Source: Amycolatopsis acidicola (GTDB lineage: Bacteria > Actinomycetota > Actinomycetes > Mycobacteriales > Pseudonocardiaceae). From it: a DNA stretch of 61,012 bases. A program made the translations under genes and the position numbers. This document shows positions 28,000 to 36,819 of this stretch, one piece after another. Every line of letters begins with the position of its first letter. The stretch's first letter is position 1. The stretch is taken from positions 1 to 61,012 of the forward strand of contig NZ_VMNW02000050.1 in the NCBI RefSeq assembly GCF_007713735.2. The letters are read 5' to 3'. Under the pieces are notes generated by a model that had not been told where the DNA came from, ran no database searches, and worked only from the letters and a program-made list of their open reading frames with translations.

Positions 28000-29228
28000 T
28001 TCGGAATGTCCTTCCATGCCACGCCACGGTCCGCGCGCGGCTCCGGCGGCAGCCCCAGCAGGCGCTCCGCGATGATCGTGCGCTGCACCTCGTCCGAACC
28101 GCCCGCGATGCGATACCCGGGCGCGCCGAGGTAATGCTCCCTCCAGCGGTAACTGCCGTCTTCGGCGTCGGCGACCAGCCGTGGCCCCAGCACCACCGCC
28201 GCCGCCGCCGAAACCAGCTGCAACCGCTGCGCCCAGGCGAGTTTCCGCAACGAGCCCAGCGGCCCGGGCTCGCCCCCGGCCAGCCGCGTTTCCCGGTCGC
28301 GCTGCGCCGAAACCGCCGCCACCCGTTCCGCGATCCACACGTCGGCGAGCAGCCGCCGCACCTCGGGATCGCCGGTGCGGCCCAGTTTCCGCGCGTCGTC
28401 CACGAGCTGAGTGAAACCGCCGCCGAGGTCGGCGTTCGCGCCGGAGTGGCCGCGTTCGAAACCCAGCGTCGCCAGCGTCACCGACCAGCCTTGCCCGACT
28501 TCGCCCAGCCGCAGGGAATCCGGGATCCGCACCTCGTCGAGGAACACCTCGCAGAACGACGAACCGCCCGACATCTGCCGCAGCGGCCGCACATCCACAC
28601 CCGGGGTGTCCATCGGCAGCAGGAACGTCGTAAGCCCTTGGTGCTTCGGGACATCCGGGTCGGTGCGGGCGATCAGCTCGCCCCAGCCCGCGAACTGCGC
28701 GCCGGAGCTCCACACCTTCTGCCCCGTGACCACCCACTCGTCGCCGTCCTTGACGGCTCTGGTCGCGAGCCCCGCGAGGTCCGATCCAGCGCCCGGCTCC
28801 GAGAACAGCTGACACGCCAGCACATCCCCGCGCAGCAACGGCTCGACGAGACGCTCTTTCTGTTCCACGGTCCCGAAAAGCTGCACCGTCGGCGCGATCA
28901 GGGCGGTGCTCACGGACGTCAGCTCGTGCTGGCCCGGCGTCTCGAACTCGCGCTCCGCCTCGGCGAAAGCCTCCTCGTGCAACGCCGACAGCCCCGCGCC
29001 GCCGTGTTCGACGGGCCACGACAACGCGCCGTAGCCGGCGTCGAACTTCTCCCGCAGCCAGTCCTGGATCCGGGCGATCAGCGCGCGTTCCTCGTCGAAC
29101 GGCAGGTCGTGGAACACCGCCACGGAACGGCGCGACGCGTCGCCCCGTGGCGGCAGCCGCGCTGCGAGCCACTTCCTTGCCGCGTCGGTGAAATCGGCCA
29201 GCTCGGACTCGAGTGCTTCAGAGGACAT
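27996..29228 (-). CDS. acyl-CoA dehydrogenase
   Basis: A 410-residue ACAD with LFSEPGAGSDLAGL and VWSSGAQFA, and the C-terminal GGSDEVQRTIIAERLLGLP typical of FadE enzymes. ATG 29228 is chosen; it overlaps the upstream SDR end by 11 bp. It may form a heteromer with the short ACAD at the end of the operon. Confidence 0.9.
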   Translation of the reverse strand: MSSEALESELADFTDAARKWLAARLPPRGDASRRSVAVFHDLPFDEERALIARIQDWLREKFDAGYGALSWPVEHGGAGLSALHEEAFAEAEREFETPGQHELTSVSTALIAPTVQLFGTVEQKERLVEPLLRGDVLACQLFSEPGAGSDLAGLATRAVKDGDEWVVTGQKVWSSGAQFAGWGELIARTDPDVPKHQGLTTFLLPMDTPGVDVRPLRQMSGGSSFCEVFLDEVRIPDSLRLGEVGQGWSVTLATLGFERGHSGANADLGGGFTQLVDDARKLGRTGDPEVRRLLADVWIAERVAAVSAQRDRETRLAGGEPGPLGSLRKLAWAQRLQLVSAAAAVVLGPRLVADAEDGSYRWREHYLGAPGYRIAGGSDEVQRTIIAERLLGLPPEPRADRGVAWKDIPK

Positions 29229-30045
29229 GGAACCCCGCGTCCACCGGCAGCGCGACACCGGTTACGTACCTCGCCGCGTCGGAAGCCAGCCACAGCACCG
29301 CGTCGCTGATGTCGCCGGGCGGCAGCAGCTCGACGGGCAGCGCGTTCGCCATCATGGCCTGGTCCTGCTGGTGCTCGGCGAAGTAGTCCCCGAGCGAGGG
29401 GTTCTCGATCATCGGGGTGTCCACGCCGGTCGGATGCACCGTGTTGACGCGGATGCTTTCCTTCGCCAGCCCCACCGCGTACGCCTTCATCAGCCCGACC
29501 ACGCCGTGCTTGCTCGCGGTGTAGGCCAGCGTCGCCGGCGTGCCGGGCGCGCCGACGAGGCCCTTGAGCCCGGCGGTCGAGCTGATCAGGATGACCGAGC
29601 CACCGCGGCCGGTCTTCCGCAGGGCCGGCAGCGCGGCTTCGACGGTGTTCCAGACACCGGTCATGTTGACGCCGACGACCGCGTCCCACGTCGCCCGCGC
29701 CGGGGTGTCCGGTGTGGACAGAATAGTGGAGATCCCGGCGTTGGCCACCACGATGTCGAGCCCGCCCAGCGCGGCGGCGTCCCGGGCGACCCCGTCGGCG
29801 ATCTCGGCGCCGTCCCGGACGTCGAGCCGCGCGGTGGCCACGCGCCGTCCCTGTTTTTCCACCAGGCGCGCGGTTTCGGCGAGGTCGTCGGCGGTGGCCA
29901 TCGGGTACGGCATCTCGGGCACGGGCGCACAGAGGTCGTAGGCGATCACGTCGGCCCCGGCACCGGCGAGCCGCACCGCGTGTGAGCGGCCTTGGCCGCG
30001 GGCGGCGCCGGTCACCAGCGCCACTTTTCCGTCCAGTACTCCCAC
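29218..30045 (-). CDS. mycofactocin-coupled SDR-family oxidoreductase
   Basis: A 275-residue SDR with the hallmark N-terminus of the mycofactocin-associated subfamily (TIGR03971): TGAARGQGRSHAVRLA, then an insertion carrying DLCAPVPEMPYPMATADDL and RLVEKQGRR. The catalytic SS...YTASK is present. Family members carry a non-exchangeable NAD reoxidised by mycofactocin. GTG 30045 has AGGAGGG upstream. It likely oxidises an alcohol made by the divergent P450. Confidence 0.88.
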   Translation of the reverse strand: MGVLDGKVALVTGAARGQGRSHAVRLAGAGADVIAYDLCAPVPEMPYPMATADDLAETARLVEKQGRRVATARLDVRDGAEIADGVARDAAALGGLDIVVANAGISTILSTPDTPARATWDAVVGVNMTGVWNTVEAALPALRKTGRGGSVILISSTAGLKGLVGAPGTPATLAYTASKHGVVGLMKAYAVGLAKESIRVNTVHPTGVDTPMIENPSLGDYFAEHQQDQAMMANALPVELLPPGDISDAVLWLASDAARYVTGVALPVDAGFHVL

Positions 30046-30059
30046 GGGTTCTTCCCTCC

Positions 30060-30443
30060 TCAGCCGAAGTCGCTCCACTCGTGGATCCGCCCGCCGCGGA
30101 TCACGAAGATCGTCATCGTGTCGAGGTGTGCCTGCTCGCCCGCGTTCGCGAAACCCGGGACGTCCACCGCGGCGGTGCCGCCCCATTCGGCCTCGCGGAA
30201 CACGACGTCCCCGGTCACCGCGCCGCGTTTGGTGGCGGTTATGGTGCGGCCGGGGAAAGCGTCGTTCATCATCTTGATGTTCGACAGCAGCTGCTCACGC
30301 CCGCTGCCCTCCATGCCCTTGTTCTTGTGGCTGAACACGATGTCCTCGGCGAGGATCTCCTCCAGCGCGGCGAAATCGGGTTTGTTGAAAGCTTCGACGA
30401 GCTTGTCGACGACGGCCAGCTTGTCCTGTTCGGTCTCGGGCAC
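30060..30443 (-). CDS. SnoaL/NTF2-like small protein
   Basis: A 127-residue cone-fold protein with an N-terminal helix pair (VVDKLVEAFNKPDFAALEEILAEDIVF) and C-terminal sheet ending HEWSDFG, typical of SnoaL-like isomerase/hydratase-fold proteins. Relatives in sterol catabolism and polyketide pathways isomerise or hydrate ring compounds. It lies between the DUF35-like gene and the mycofactocin-type SDR. The exact reaction is unknown. Confidence 0.82.
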   Translation of the reverse strand: MPETEQDKLAVVDKLVEAFNKPDFAALEEILAEDIVFSHKNKGMEGSGREQLLSNIKMMNDAFPGRTITATKRGAVTGDVVFREAEWGGTAAVDVPGFANAGEQAHLDTMTIFVIRGGRIHEWSDFG

Positions 30444-30455
30444 GACTGTCCTTTC

Positions 30456-30836
30456 TCAGGCGGGGATCCACTGCGGGACGGCGATTCCGTCCCTGTCCGC
30501 GAACTCGACGCGCATCGGCATGCCGGCGTGCAGTTCGGGCGTTCCGGGGAGCTGCCCGGCGAACCGGACTCCGGGGTGGTCGTCGAGCTCCACGAGCACG
30601 ACGGTGTAAGGCGCGGGGAAAGCCGGGTCGACGGTGCGCCGGCTGACGGTCCACGTGTGCAGGCGGGCCGTGCCGGCGGCGGCGACCCATCGCACGGGCG
30701 TGTTCACGCCGGTGCTGCGCGGCGGGTGCACCGGCGTGCCGTCCTGCCCGATGGCGACGAGCAGTTCACCGCGCGCGGCCCCGGCCCAGAACTCGGCGGA
30801 GTCCGGGTCGGTGGTGCGGGGCACGGGCAGGTTCAT
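30456..30836 (-). CDS. DUF35-type OB-fold protein lacking the zinc ribbon
   Basis: A 126-residue protein with the DUF35 order (N-terminal helix SAEFWAGAARGELLVA, then the OB-fold) but no cysteine at all: the ribbon segment reads GQDGTPVHPPRST. It is coupled to the Ltp2-like gene (4-bp overlap), its likely partner. Loss of zinc would alter the acyl-CoA portal but probably not the OB-fold contact. Confidence 0.8.
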   Translation of the reverse strand: MNLPVPRTTDPDSAEFWAGAARGELLVAIGQDGTPVHPPRSTGVNTPVRWVAAAGTARLHTWTVSRRTVDPAFPAPYTVVLVELDDHPGVRFAGQLPGTPELHAGMPMRVEFADRDGIAVPQWIPA

Positions 30837-32032
30837 GCGTCCCTCCTCAGGATCAGCGCGCTGGACGCGGGCGGCGAACCGCCGGTCACGAGGCAGATTT
30901 CGCTGTGGGGCGCCTGCGAAGTGGATTCGCCGCGGATCTGCCGCACGCCTTCGACGACGTGGTTGAGCCCGTGGATGTAGCCCTCGGACAGGTGCCCGCC
31001 GCCGGTGTTGACCGGCAGCCGGCCGTCGAGGCCGAGCGCGCCGCTGGCGGCGAAGGGGCCGCCTTCGCCCTTCTCACAGAAGCCGTAGTCCTCGAGCTGG
31101 ATCAGCGCGGTGATGGTGAAGCAATCGTAGATCTGGGCGACGCCGACCTCGTCCGGCCCGAACCCGGCGCGCTCGTACAGCGTGCGGGCGACCGCCGCGG
31201 AGGGGAAGGTGGTGTAGGAATCTCGCAGCAGCACGGGAAACAGCACCCCGCCCTTGGGCTCGGGCCCGGTGCCCATCGACACCGCGCGGATCAACGCGGG
31301 TGGCCTGCGGCCGTCCCGGGCGCGTTCCGCCGACGTCACGACGAGCGCGCAGGCACCGTCGGTTTCGAGGCAGTAGTCGAACAGCCGCAAGGGATCCGAG
31401 ATCATCCGCGCGTTCTCGTAGTCGGCCATCGTCATGGCGCGGCCGTGCATCTGCGCGCGCGGGTTGGCGTTGGCGCGCTCGCGGCAGGTGAGCGAGATAT
31501 GCGCCAGGTGCTCGGACGTGGTGCCGTACTCGATCATGTGCCGCCGCGCGACCATCGAGTAGGCCTGACCGGCCGCGACGAGCCCGTAGGGGAGGAAGTA
31601 CTCGTCGTAGGTGCTTCCGCCGCCGACCTCCGGCGGGCCGTCGGTGGCGCGGCGGGTCTGGCCGTACCGGTCGGCGCCGGAGCGCCCGTTGAGCGCGCGG
31701 AACACCAGAACCGTCGACGCCTGACCGCTTTCGATCGCCGCGACGGCCTGCGCCACCTGCGCCGGGGCCGCCGAACCACCCGCGCCGCTGATACCCCAGT
31801 ACGTCAGGTCCGGCACGCCGAGCGCGTCGGCGAGTTCGTTGTGCGTCACGAGGTCGAAGTCGTTGCGGACGATGCCGTCGACCTCGGTCGCGTCGATCCC
31901 CGCGTCTTCGAGCGCCCTCGTGCAGGCGGTGACGGCGAGCGCGAGGTCGCTCACCCCGGAGCGCTTCGTGTACTCGGTTTCGCCGATCCCGGCGATGGCG
32001 CACCGATCGCGGTGCCGGGTGTAGTCGATCAC
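30833..32032 (-). CDS. Ltp2-like thiolase-fold retro-aldolase
   Basis: A 399-residue thiolase-fold protein without the nucleophile: the NxCAxG position reads ISGAGGSAAP. It has VAQIYDCFT and GGGHLSEGYIHG segments like Ltp2 of sterol side-chain degradation (retro-aldol release of propionyl-CoA), including tyrosines in both motifs. GTG 32032 overlaps the CoA-transferase stop. It works presumably with the cysteine-free DUF35 protein downstream. Confidence 0.82.
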   Translation of the reverse strand: MIDYTRHRDRCAIAGIGETEYTKRSGVSDLALAVTACTRALEDAGIDATEVDGIVRNDFDLVTHNELADALGVPDLTYWGISGAGGSAAPAQVAQAVAAIESGQASTVLVFRALNGRSGADRYGQTRRATDGPPEVGGGSTYDEYFLPYGLVAAGQAYSMVARRHMIEYGTTSEHLAHISLTCRERANANPRAQMHGRAMTMADYENARMISDPLRLFDYCLETDGACALVVTSAERARDGRRPPALIRAVSMGTGPEPKGGVLFPVLLRDSYTTFPSAAVARTLYERAGFGPDEVGVAQIYDCFTITALIQLEDYGFCEKGEGGPFAASGALGLDGRLPVNTGGGHLSEGYIHGLNHVVEGVRQIRGESTSQAPHSEICLVTGGSPPASSALILRRDA

Positions 32033-34413
32033 GCGGCACCGTCCCGGACGACGCCTGCTTCGAGCAGCGCGTCCACATCGACGTCGCCGAGCCCGAGTTC
32101 GGTGAGGATCTCGCGGGTGTGCTCGCCGATCAGCGGCGGGCGGCCCGGCACGCGGCTGCCCGCGAAATCCATCAGCCGCCCCGCCATCTCCATGTCGCCG
32201 GTGACCGGATGCCGGTACGCCGAGATCAGGCCGGAGTCCTTGAGACCGGGGTCGTCGAACAGCACCGTGCCGGGCGCATTCGCGCACACCTCGGCCGGGA
32301 CGCCGTGCGCGTCGAGGGTCTTCCCCCATGCCTCGGCGGTGTCGGCGGCGAACGCGGCGGTGAGCGTTTCGGCGAGGGCTTCGCCGGTGGCGCCGGCCGC
32401 GGCGGGCACGGCCTTCGCCAGGCGCTGCCGGTCGTCGTCGGTGAGCACGGCGAGACAGAGCCAGCCCTCGCGGGCGGGGTAGATCCGGTGCAGCGGCGAG
32501 ATCCCCCAGCTGTCGGCATCGACCACGGGCCGGTCGCCGCGCGCCGCGCCGCCGGGGGTCGTCCACGCCATCGACGCGTTGAGCAGGTGCGCGTAGAGGA
32601 TCGAGGTGTCCACGAACTGGCCGCGTCCGGTGCGGTCGCGGTGGTAGAGCGCCTGCAGTACCGCGATCGCGGACAACAGGCCGTTTCCGGTGTCCCCCAA
32701 GGAAATCGATGGCCAGATCGGGGTGCCGCCGTTGTCCGCCGCGCCGTCCACCCACTCCGTTCCCGCGAGTGCCGCCGCCGTCTGGTCGTTCGCGGGTTTG
32801 GCGTCGCGGGCCCCGTGTTCGTAGCCGCGGGTGTGGCAGTAGACGAGACGGGGGTTGATCTCGCGCAGCGATTCGAAGTCGATCTTGAGCCGCTTCGCGG
32901 CGCCGTAGCGCATGTTGTGGTGCACGACGTCCGCGCCCCGCACGAGGTCGTAGAACACGGCGAGCCCGCGCGGGTCCTTGAGATCGATCGCGAGAGAGCG
33001 CTTTCCGCGGTTGGACATGTGCGAGTACTGGGTGCGCATCCAGAAGTCGTCGTGCAGGGCGTTGACCTTGATCACGTCCGCGCCGAGATCGGCCAGCAGC
33101 TGCGCCCCGTACGGGCCCGCGATGGCGAGCCCCAGGTCGAGCACCCGGACTCCGGCGAGCGGCGCCACCGGTTCGGTGCCCGCGGGCGCGGGTTCCGGCT
33201 CACGCGAGGCCTGTTCGCGCACCCACGCCGTGTCCGTCCCGGGCGGGACGGTGCCCGTGCCGATGGGGGCCGGGCAGTCGGCGAGGTGCAGCACGGAGCC
33301 GACCGCGCGGATCGCCCCGTGGTCCGGGTCGGGCAGCTCCACGACACAGCCGTCGTCGAGCAGGGCCGGGTCGAGCAGGGCTTCCTCCGGCGGGCGGACG
33401 ATCTCGAACGGCACCCCGGCCTCGGCCGCGACCCGCTCCCAGTCCGCGGCCGGGAACCGGGCCGCCGCGGCTTCCATCTGCGGGTGGAAGTGGTGCAGCA
33501 GCACCATGTCCGTGTAGTCGGTGGCGATGCGCAGGTCCGCGTCCTTCGGCGAGACACCGCCCCGGTGGGGCACGGCCAGCTCGTCCCCTTCGCTGACGCC
33601 GAGCATGAAGGAAGGCAGCTGCACCCATTGCTGGATCCAGCGGCCGTCGGAGGCGCGGTAGAACCCCTTGGGGGCGCGGGGATCCGTCGTCCAGCCGAGG
33701 TAGCTCTCGCTGTCCGGATCCTCCGCCCGCTGCCACGCGATCGCCGTCGAGCAGAGCACCCCCTGCACCAGGGAAGTCGCCACGTGCTGCCCGCGCCCGC
33801 ACACTTCACGCGCCCGCAGGGCACCGGCCACCGCGATCGTCGCCAGGTACGCGGCCGCGTTGCTCGCCCACGGGATCCCGGTGAACATCGGGCCGGCCCG
33901 GTCCGGGCCGACCGCCGTCACCGGGCCGGTCTCCAGATCCGCCAGAGGATCCACGCGCCCGGACAGCGCGCCGATCGTGGTGCCCGGCACTCCCCTGGCC
34001 TCCCAGTGCAGCCCGGTGCGCGCGGCGACGAGCGAGTCCACCGCCGGGCGGCCGCGGTGCGCGGCGGCGTCGCCGTAGCCGGTGATCGAGCAGTGCACCA
34101 GGCGCGGGTTGAGCGCGGCCAGCGAAACGGCGTCCAAACCGGACGGGGCTTCCTCGAAAGTTTCCACGAGGACGTCCGCAGTCGCGATCAGCGCGCGGAT
34201 CTCGTCCACATCGGACACCGGGTCGAGCGTCGCGCGCCGCTTGCCGCGGTGCCAGACGCGGTAACCCGACAGCCCCGCGAACGGGTCACCGGGCAGGTCG
34301 ATCCGGATCACTTCGGCGCCCGCGTCGGCGAGCAGCATCGTGGTGATCCCGCCGGCCACGCCGCGCGTCAGATCCACGACGCGCAACTGTGCGTACACGC
34401 CCTGTCCCGGCAC
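32029..34413 (-). CDS. family III (CaiB/BaiF) CoA-transferase, tandem fusion
   Basis: A 794-residue protein made of two family III CoA-transferase domains (about 1-390 and 405-794). Each keeps the start motif VxDLxxxxAGxxxxxLLADxGAxVIxxx and a catalytic aspartate segment (PAVDSLVAARTG; PANDQTAAALAG). Single-domain enzymes form interlocked dimers, so the fusion may be a pseudo-dimer. It is the first gene of the long operon; GTG 34413 follows GGAGGAGG. It activates or recycles an acid as CoA ester. Confidence 0.87.
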   Translation of the reverse strand: MPGQGVYAQLRVVDLTRGVAGGITTMLLADAGAEVIRIDLPGDPFAGLSGYRVWHRGKRRATLDPVSDVDEIRALIATADVLVETFEEAPSGLDAVSLAALNPRLVHCSITGYGDAAAHRGRPAVDSLVAARTGLHWEARGVPGTTIGALSGRVDPLADLETGPVTAVGPDRAGPMFTGIPWASNAAAYLATIAVAGALRAREVCGRGQHVATSLVQGVLCSTAIAWQRAEDPDSESYLGWTTDPRAPKGFYRASDGRWIQQWVQLPSFMLGVSEGDELAVPHRGGVSPKDADLRIATDYTDMVLLHHFHPQMEAAAARFPAADWERVAAEAGVPFEIVRPPEEALLDPALLDDGCVVELPDPDHGAIRAVGSVLHLADCPAPIGTGTVPPGTDTAWVREQASREPEPAPAGTEPVAPLAGVRVLDLGLAIAGPYGAQLLADLGADVIKVNALHDDFWMRTQYSHMSNRGKRSLAIDLKDPRGLAVFYDLVRGADVVHHNMRYGAAKRLKIDFESLREINPRLVYCHTRGYEHGARDAKPANDQTAAALAGTEWVDGAADNGGTPIWPSISLGDTGNGLLSAIAVLQALYHRDRTGRGQFVDTSILYAHLLNASMAWTTPGGAARGDRPVVDADSWGISPLHRIYPAREGWLCLAVLTDDDRQRLAKAVPAAAGATGEALAETLTAAFAADTAEAWGKTLDAHGVPAEVCANAPGTVLFDDPGLKDSGLISAYRHPVTGDMEMAGRLMDFAGSRVPGRPPLIGEHTREILTELGLGDVDVDALLEAGVVRDGAA

Positions 34414-34474
34414 CCCGACCTCCTCCGGTCCGCGCCACGGCCCCTGCGCCGTGGCTCCCCCAACCTACGACGAC

Positions 34475-34502
34475 TCGACGTCGACTTCAAGTTCGACTTG
34501 AA
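34475..34502. promoter_or_regulatory. putative TetR operators in the CoA operon/P450 divergent promoter
   Basis: Two overlapping elements: a 15-mer TCGACGTCGACTTCA (34475-34489) identical to one upstream of the TetR gene at 36820, and a perfect dyad TTCAAGT-TCG-ACTTGAA (34486-34502). They lie between the CoA-transferase start and the divergent SDR/P450 operon, so one regulator could control both directions. Confidence 0.75.
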
Positions 34503-34568
34503 ATTGCCGTCAACTTCGTGTTTGGCTACGGTGTGACCCAGCCGACACGACTCGAAGAGGAGAGTGCG

Positions 34569-35402
34569 ATGGCACGCGTGGCGCACAAGGTCGCCCTGGT
34601 CACCGGGGCCGCCAAGGGGATGGGGCGGTCGCATTGCGTCCGGCTCGCGGAGGAGGGCGCCGACATCGTGGCCCTGGACCACTGCACGCAGGAGGAAGGC
34701 GTGCAGTACCCGATGGGCACCCCGGAGGACCTCGCGGAGACGGCCGCGCTCGTGGAGAAACAGGGCCGGCGCGTCGTCACCGTGCGCGCCGACATCCGCG
34801 ATCTCGGCGCGCTCGAAAAGGCCGTCGGCGACGCGAAGGAGACGCTCGGCTCCCTCGATATCGTCGTCGCGAACGCCGGGATCTCTACGCTCGGCGCGGC
34901 CTGGGAGCTGACGCCGCAACAGTGGCAGGCAGTGCTCGACACGAACCTGACCGGCACCTGGAACACCGTCAAGGCCACCGTGCCCGCGATGATCGCGCAG
35001 GGCGGCGGCGGTTCGGTCGTGCTGGTCAGCTCGGTGGCCGGGATCAAGGGCTTCGGCGGGATGGGGCACTACTCCGCGTCGAAGGCCGGGATCATCGGGC
35101 TGATGCAGACGCTGGCCCAGGAGCTGGGCCCGCACGCGATCCGGGTCAACACGGTCAACCCGGGGCTGATCAACACCGACATGTCCATGAACAAGGCGCT
35201 GATCTCGCAGTTCCTCCCGGACAACCCGAATCCGTCCACCGAGGACATCGCCGGGGCTTATGCGGGGCTGACGATCCTGCCCAACCCCTGGCTGGAGCCC
35301 GTCGACGTCAGCAACGCCGTGCTGTGGCTGGCTTCCGACGAGGCCCGCTACATCACCGGCATCTCGGTTCCCGTCGACGGCGGACAGCTCGTCCGCGCCT
35401 GA
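34569..35402 (+). CDS. mycofactocin-coupled SDR-family oxidoreductase
   Basis: A 277-residue SDR of the mycofactocin subfamily: TGAAKGMGRSHCVRLA, the PMGTPEDLAETAALV insertion, catalytic SS...YSASK, and VDGGQLVRA end. ATG 34569 has GAGGAGAG upstream. It stands 30 bp before a P450 gene, which suggests P450 hydroxylation followed by alcohol oxidation. It resembles the other such SDR at 29218. Confidence 0.88.
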   Translation: MARVAHKVALVTGAAKGMGRSHCVRLAEEGADIVALDHCTQEEGVQYPMGTPEDLAETAALVEKQGRRVVTVRADIRDLGALEKAVGDAKETLGSLDIVVANAGISTLGAAWELTPQQWQAVLDTNLTGTWNTVKATVPAMIAQGGGGSVVLVSSVAGIKGFGGMGHYSASKAGIIGLMQTLAQELGPHAIRVNTVNPGLINTDMSMNKALISQFLPDNPNPSTEDIAGAYAGLTILPNPWLEPVDVSNAVLWLASDEARYITGISVPVDGGQLVRA

Positions 35403-35432
35403 GACCGATCCTTCGACGAAGCAGGAGGCACA

Positions 35433-36770
35433 GTGACGACCACCCCCGAGACGGCGCGGCCGAAGTACGCGCCGGTCTTCGAATTCGACAGCGAGGCGCT
35501 GCGCTGCCCGTTCGCGCACTTCGACGCGGCCCGCGAAGAGGCGCCCATCTCGTGGTACGCCGACGCGAACTTCTGGGTCGTGAGCAGCTACGAGCTGGCG
35601 ACCCAGGTGCTGAACAACAACACCGATTTCTCCGCCGAGCAGTGCATCGGTGAGAAGGCCGACGCGGTGTGGACCCGCATGATCGAGCTGGCCCGCGAGA
35701 ATCCCGAGACGCGCCACCGCATCGAGGGTTACGGCGCGGGCGCGCGGCGCGTGCTGCTGTTCTCGGATCCGCCTGTCCACACGCGACACCGCCGGATCAT
35801 CAACCGCGCGCTGACGCCGACGGCTGTGCGGCGCAGTGCCGACAACATGCGGCGGATCGCCCGCGGCCTGCTCGACGACGTGGCCGCGAAGGCGGGCGAG
35901 GTCGAGTTCGTCGGCACCTTCGCCGAGCCTTACCCGATGGCGGTGATCTCCGCGGTGCTCGGGCTGCCGGACGAGGACCGGCAGAAGCTGCGCGGCTGGG
36001 TCACCGACCTCAACTCGATGATCGCCACCGAGGACATGTCCGACGACAACATCCGTGAGCTGTCGAAGACGCGCTTCGACTTCGACGACTACTTCAACGC
36101 CGCGGCCGAGGACCGGGTCCGCAACCCCACCGACGACCTCACGTCGATGGTGGTGCACGAGAACGAAAAGAGCCCGGAGCGGATGAGCCGGGACGATCTC
36201 ATGATGGTGTACCAGCTGCTCGTCGTCGGTGGCGCGGACACCTCCGACGCGGCTATGTCGCGAATGCTCGAAGACCTCGCGACGAACCCGGAGACCTACC
36301 AGCGGCTGCGGCGGGAGCCGGAGAAGATCCCGAACTACATCGAAGGAATGCTGCGCGTGGCCGGCCCGGCGCTCGGAATCTTCCGGCGCGCCAAGGCGGA
36401 CATCGAGGTCGGCGGCGAGCAGATCAAGGCGGGCGACTTCGTCTGGCTTTCCTTCGCCGGAGCCAACTACGACAAGTCCGCCTACGGCCTCAACGCGGAC
36501 AAAGTCGACCTCGACGAGGACCAGACCACCCGGCACATGACCTTCGGCTGGGGCCCGCACCTGTGCATCGGCGCGCCGCTGGCGCGGCAGGAGATGAAGG
36601 TGGCCCTGGAGGAGCTGACCGACCGCTTCTCGGCGATCGAACTGGCCCCGGGCAAGGAGTACCCGCCGCCCTACCGGCCGAGCTTCCTGTTCCACGGCCC
36701 GGCGACGCTCTGGCTGAAGTTCACCGAAGACCCGGACCACGCGGCGAAACCCATCCGCAGCGGCCCCTGA
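35433..36770 (+). CDS. cytochrome P450 with aberrant ExxR motif
   Basis: A 445-residue bacterial class P450. The I-helix motif GGADTS (near residue 270) and the heme loop FGWGPHLCIG (Cys near 375) are normal. The K-helix reads EGMLR where EELLR is usual, so the ExxR glutamate is glycine (codon GGA) while the arginine remains. It is coupled to the mycofactocin-type SDR upstream and ends at a strong terminator. Redox partners are not encoded next to it. The substrate is unknown; a hydrophobic pathway compound is inferred. Confidence 0.9.
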   Translation: MTTTPETARPKYAPVFEFDSEALRCPFAHFDAAREEAPISWYADANFWVVSSYELATQVLNNNTDFSAEQCIGEKADAVWTRMIELARENPETRHRIEGYGAGARRVLLFSDPPVHTRHRRIINRALTPTAVRRSADNMRRIARGLLDDVAAKAGEVEFVGTFAEPYPMAVISAVLGLPDEDRQKLRGWVTDLNSMIATEDMSDDNIRELSKTRFDFDDYFNAAAEDRVRNPTDDLTSMVVHENEKSPERMSRDDLMMVYQLLVVGGADTSDAAMSRMLEDLATNPETYQRLRREPEKIPNYIEGMLRVAGPALGIFRRAKADIEVGGEQIKAGDFVWLSFAGANYDKSAYGLNADKVDLDEDQTTRHMTFGWGPHLCIGAPLARQEMKVALEELTDRFSAIELAPGKEYPPPYRPSFLFHGPATLWLKFTEDPDHAAKPIRSGP

Positions 36771-36780
36771 CAGGACAAGG

Positions 36781-36812
36781 GAAAGCGGGGTCCCGTGCGG
36801 GGCCCCGCTTTC
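36781..36812. terminator. bidirectional terminator
   Basis: A 14-bp stem (GAAAGCGGGGTCCC / GGGGCCCCGCTTTC, one G-T pair) with a GTGC loop lies between the P450 stop and the convergent TetR stop. It has A-rich and T-rich stem bases at its feet and can work in both directions. Confidence 0.85.
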
Positions 36813-36819
36813 GCCGGGT

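Noticed and set aside
19731..34413. secondary-metabolite (PKS/NRPS) cluster
   Set aside because: There is no ketosynthase with carrier domain, no adenylation/condensation module; the thiolase-fold proteins and ANL ligase fit catabolism.
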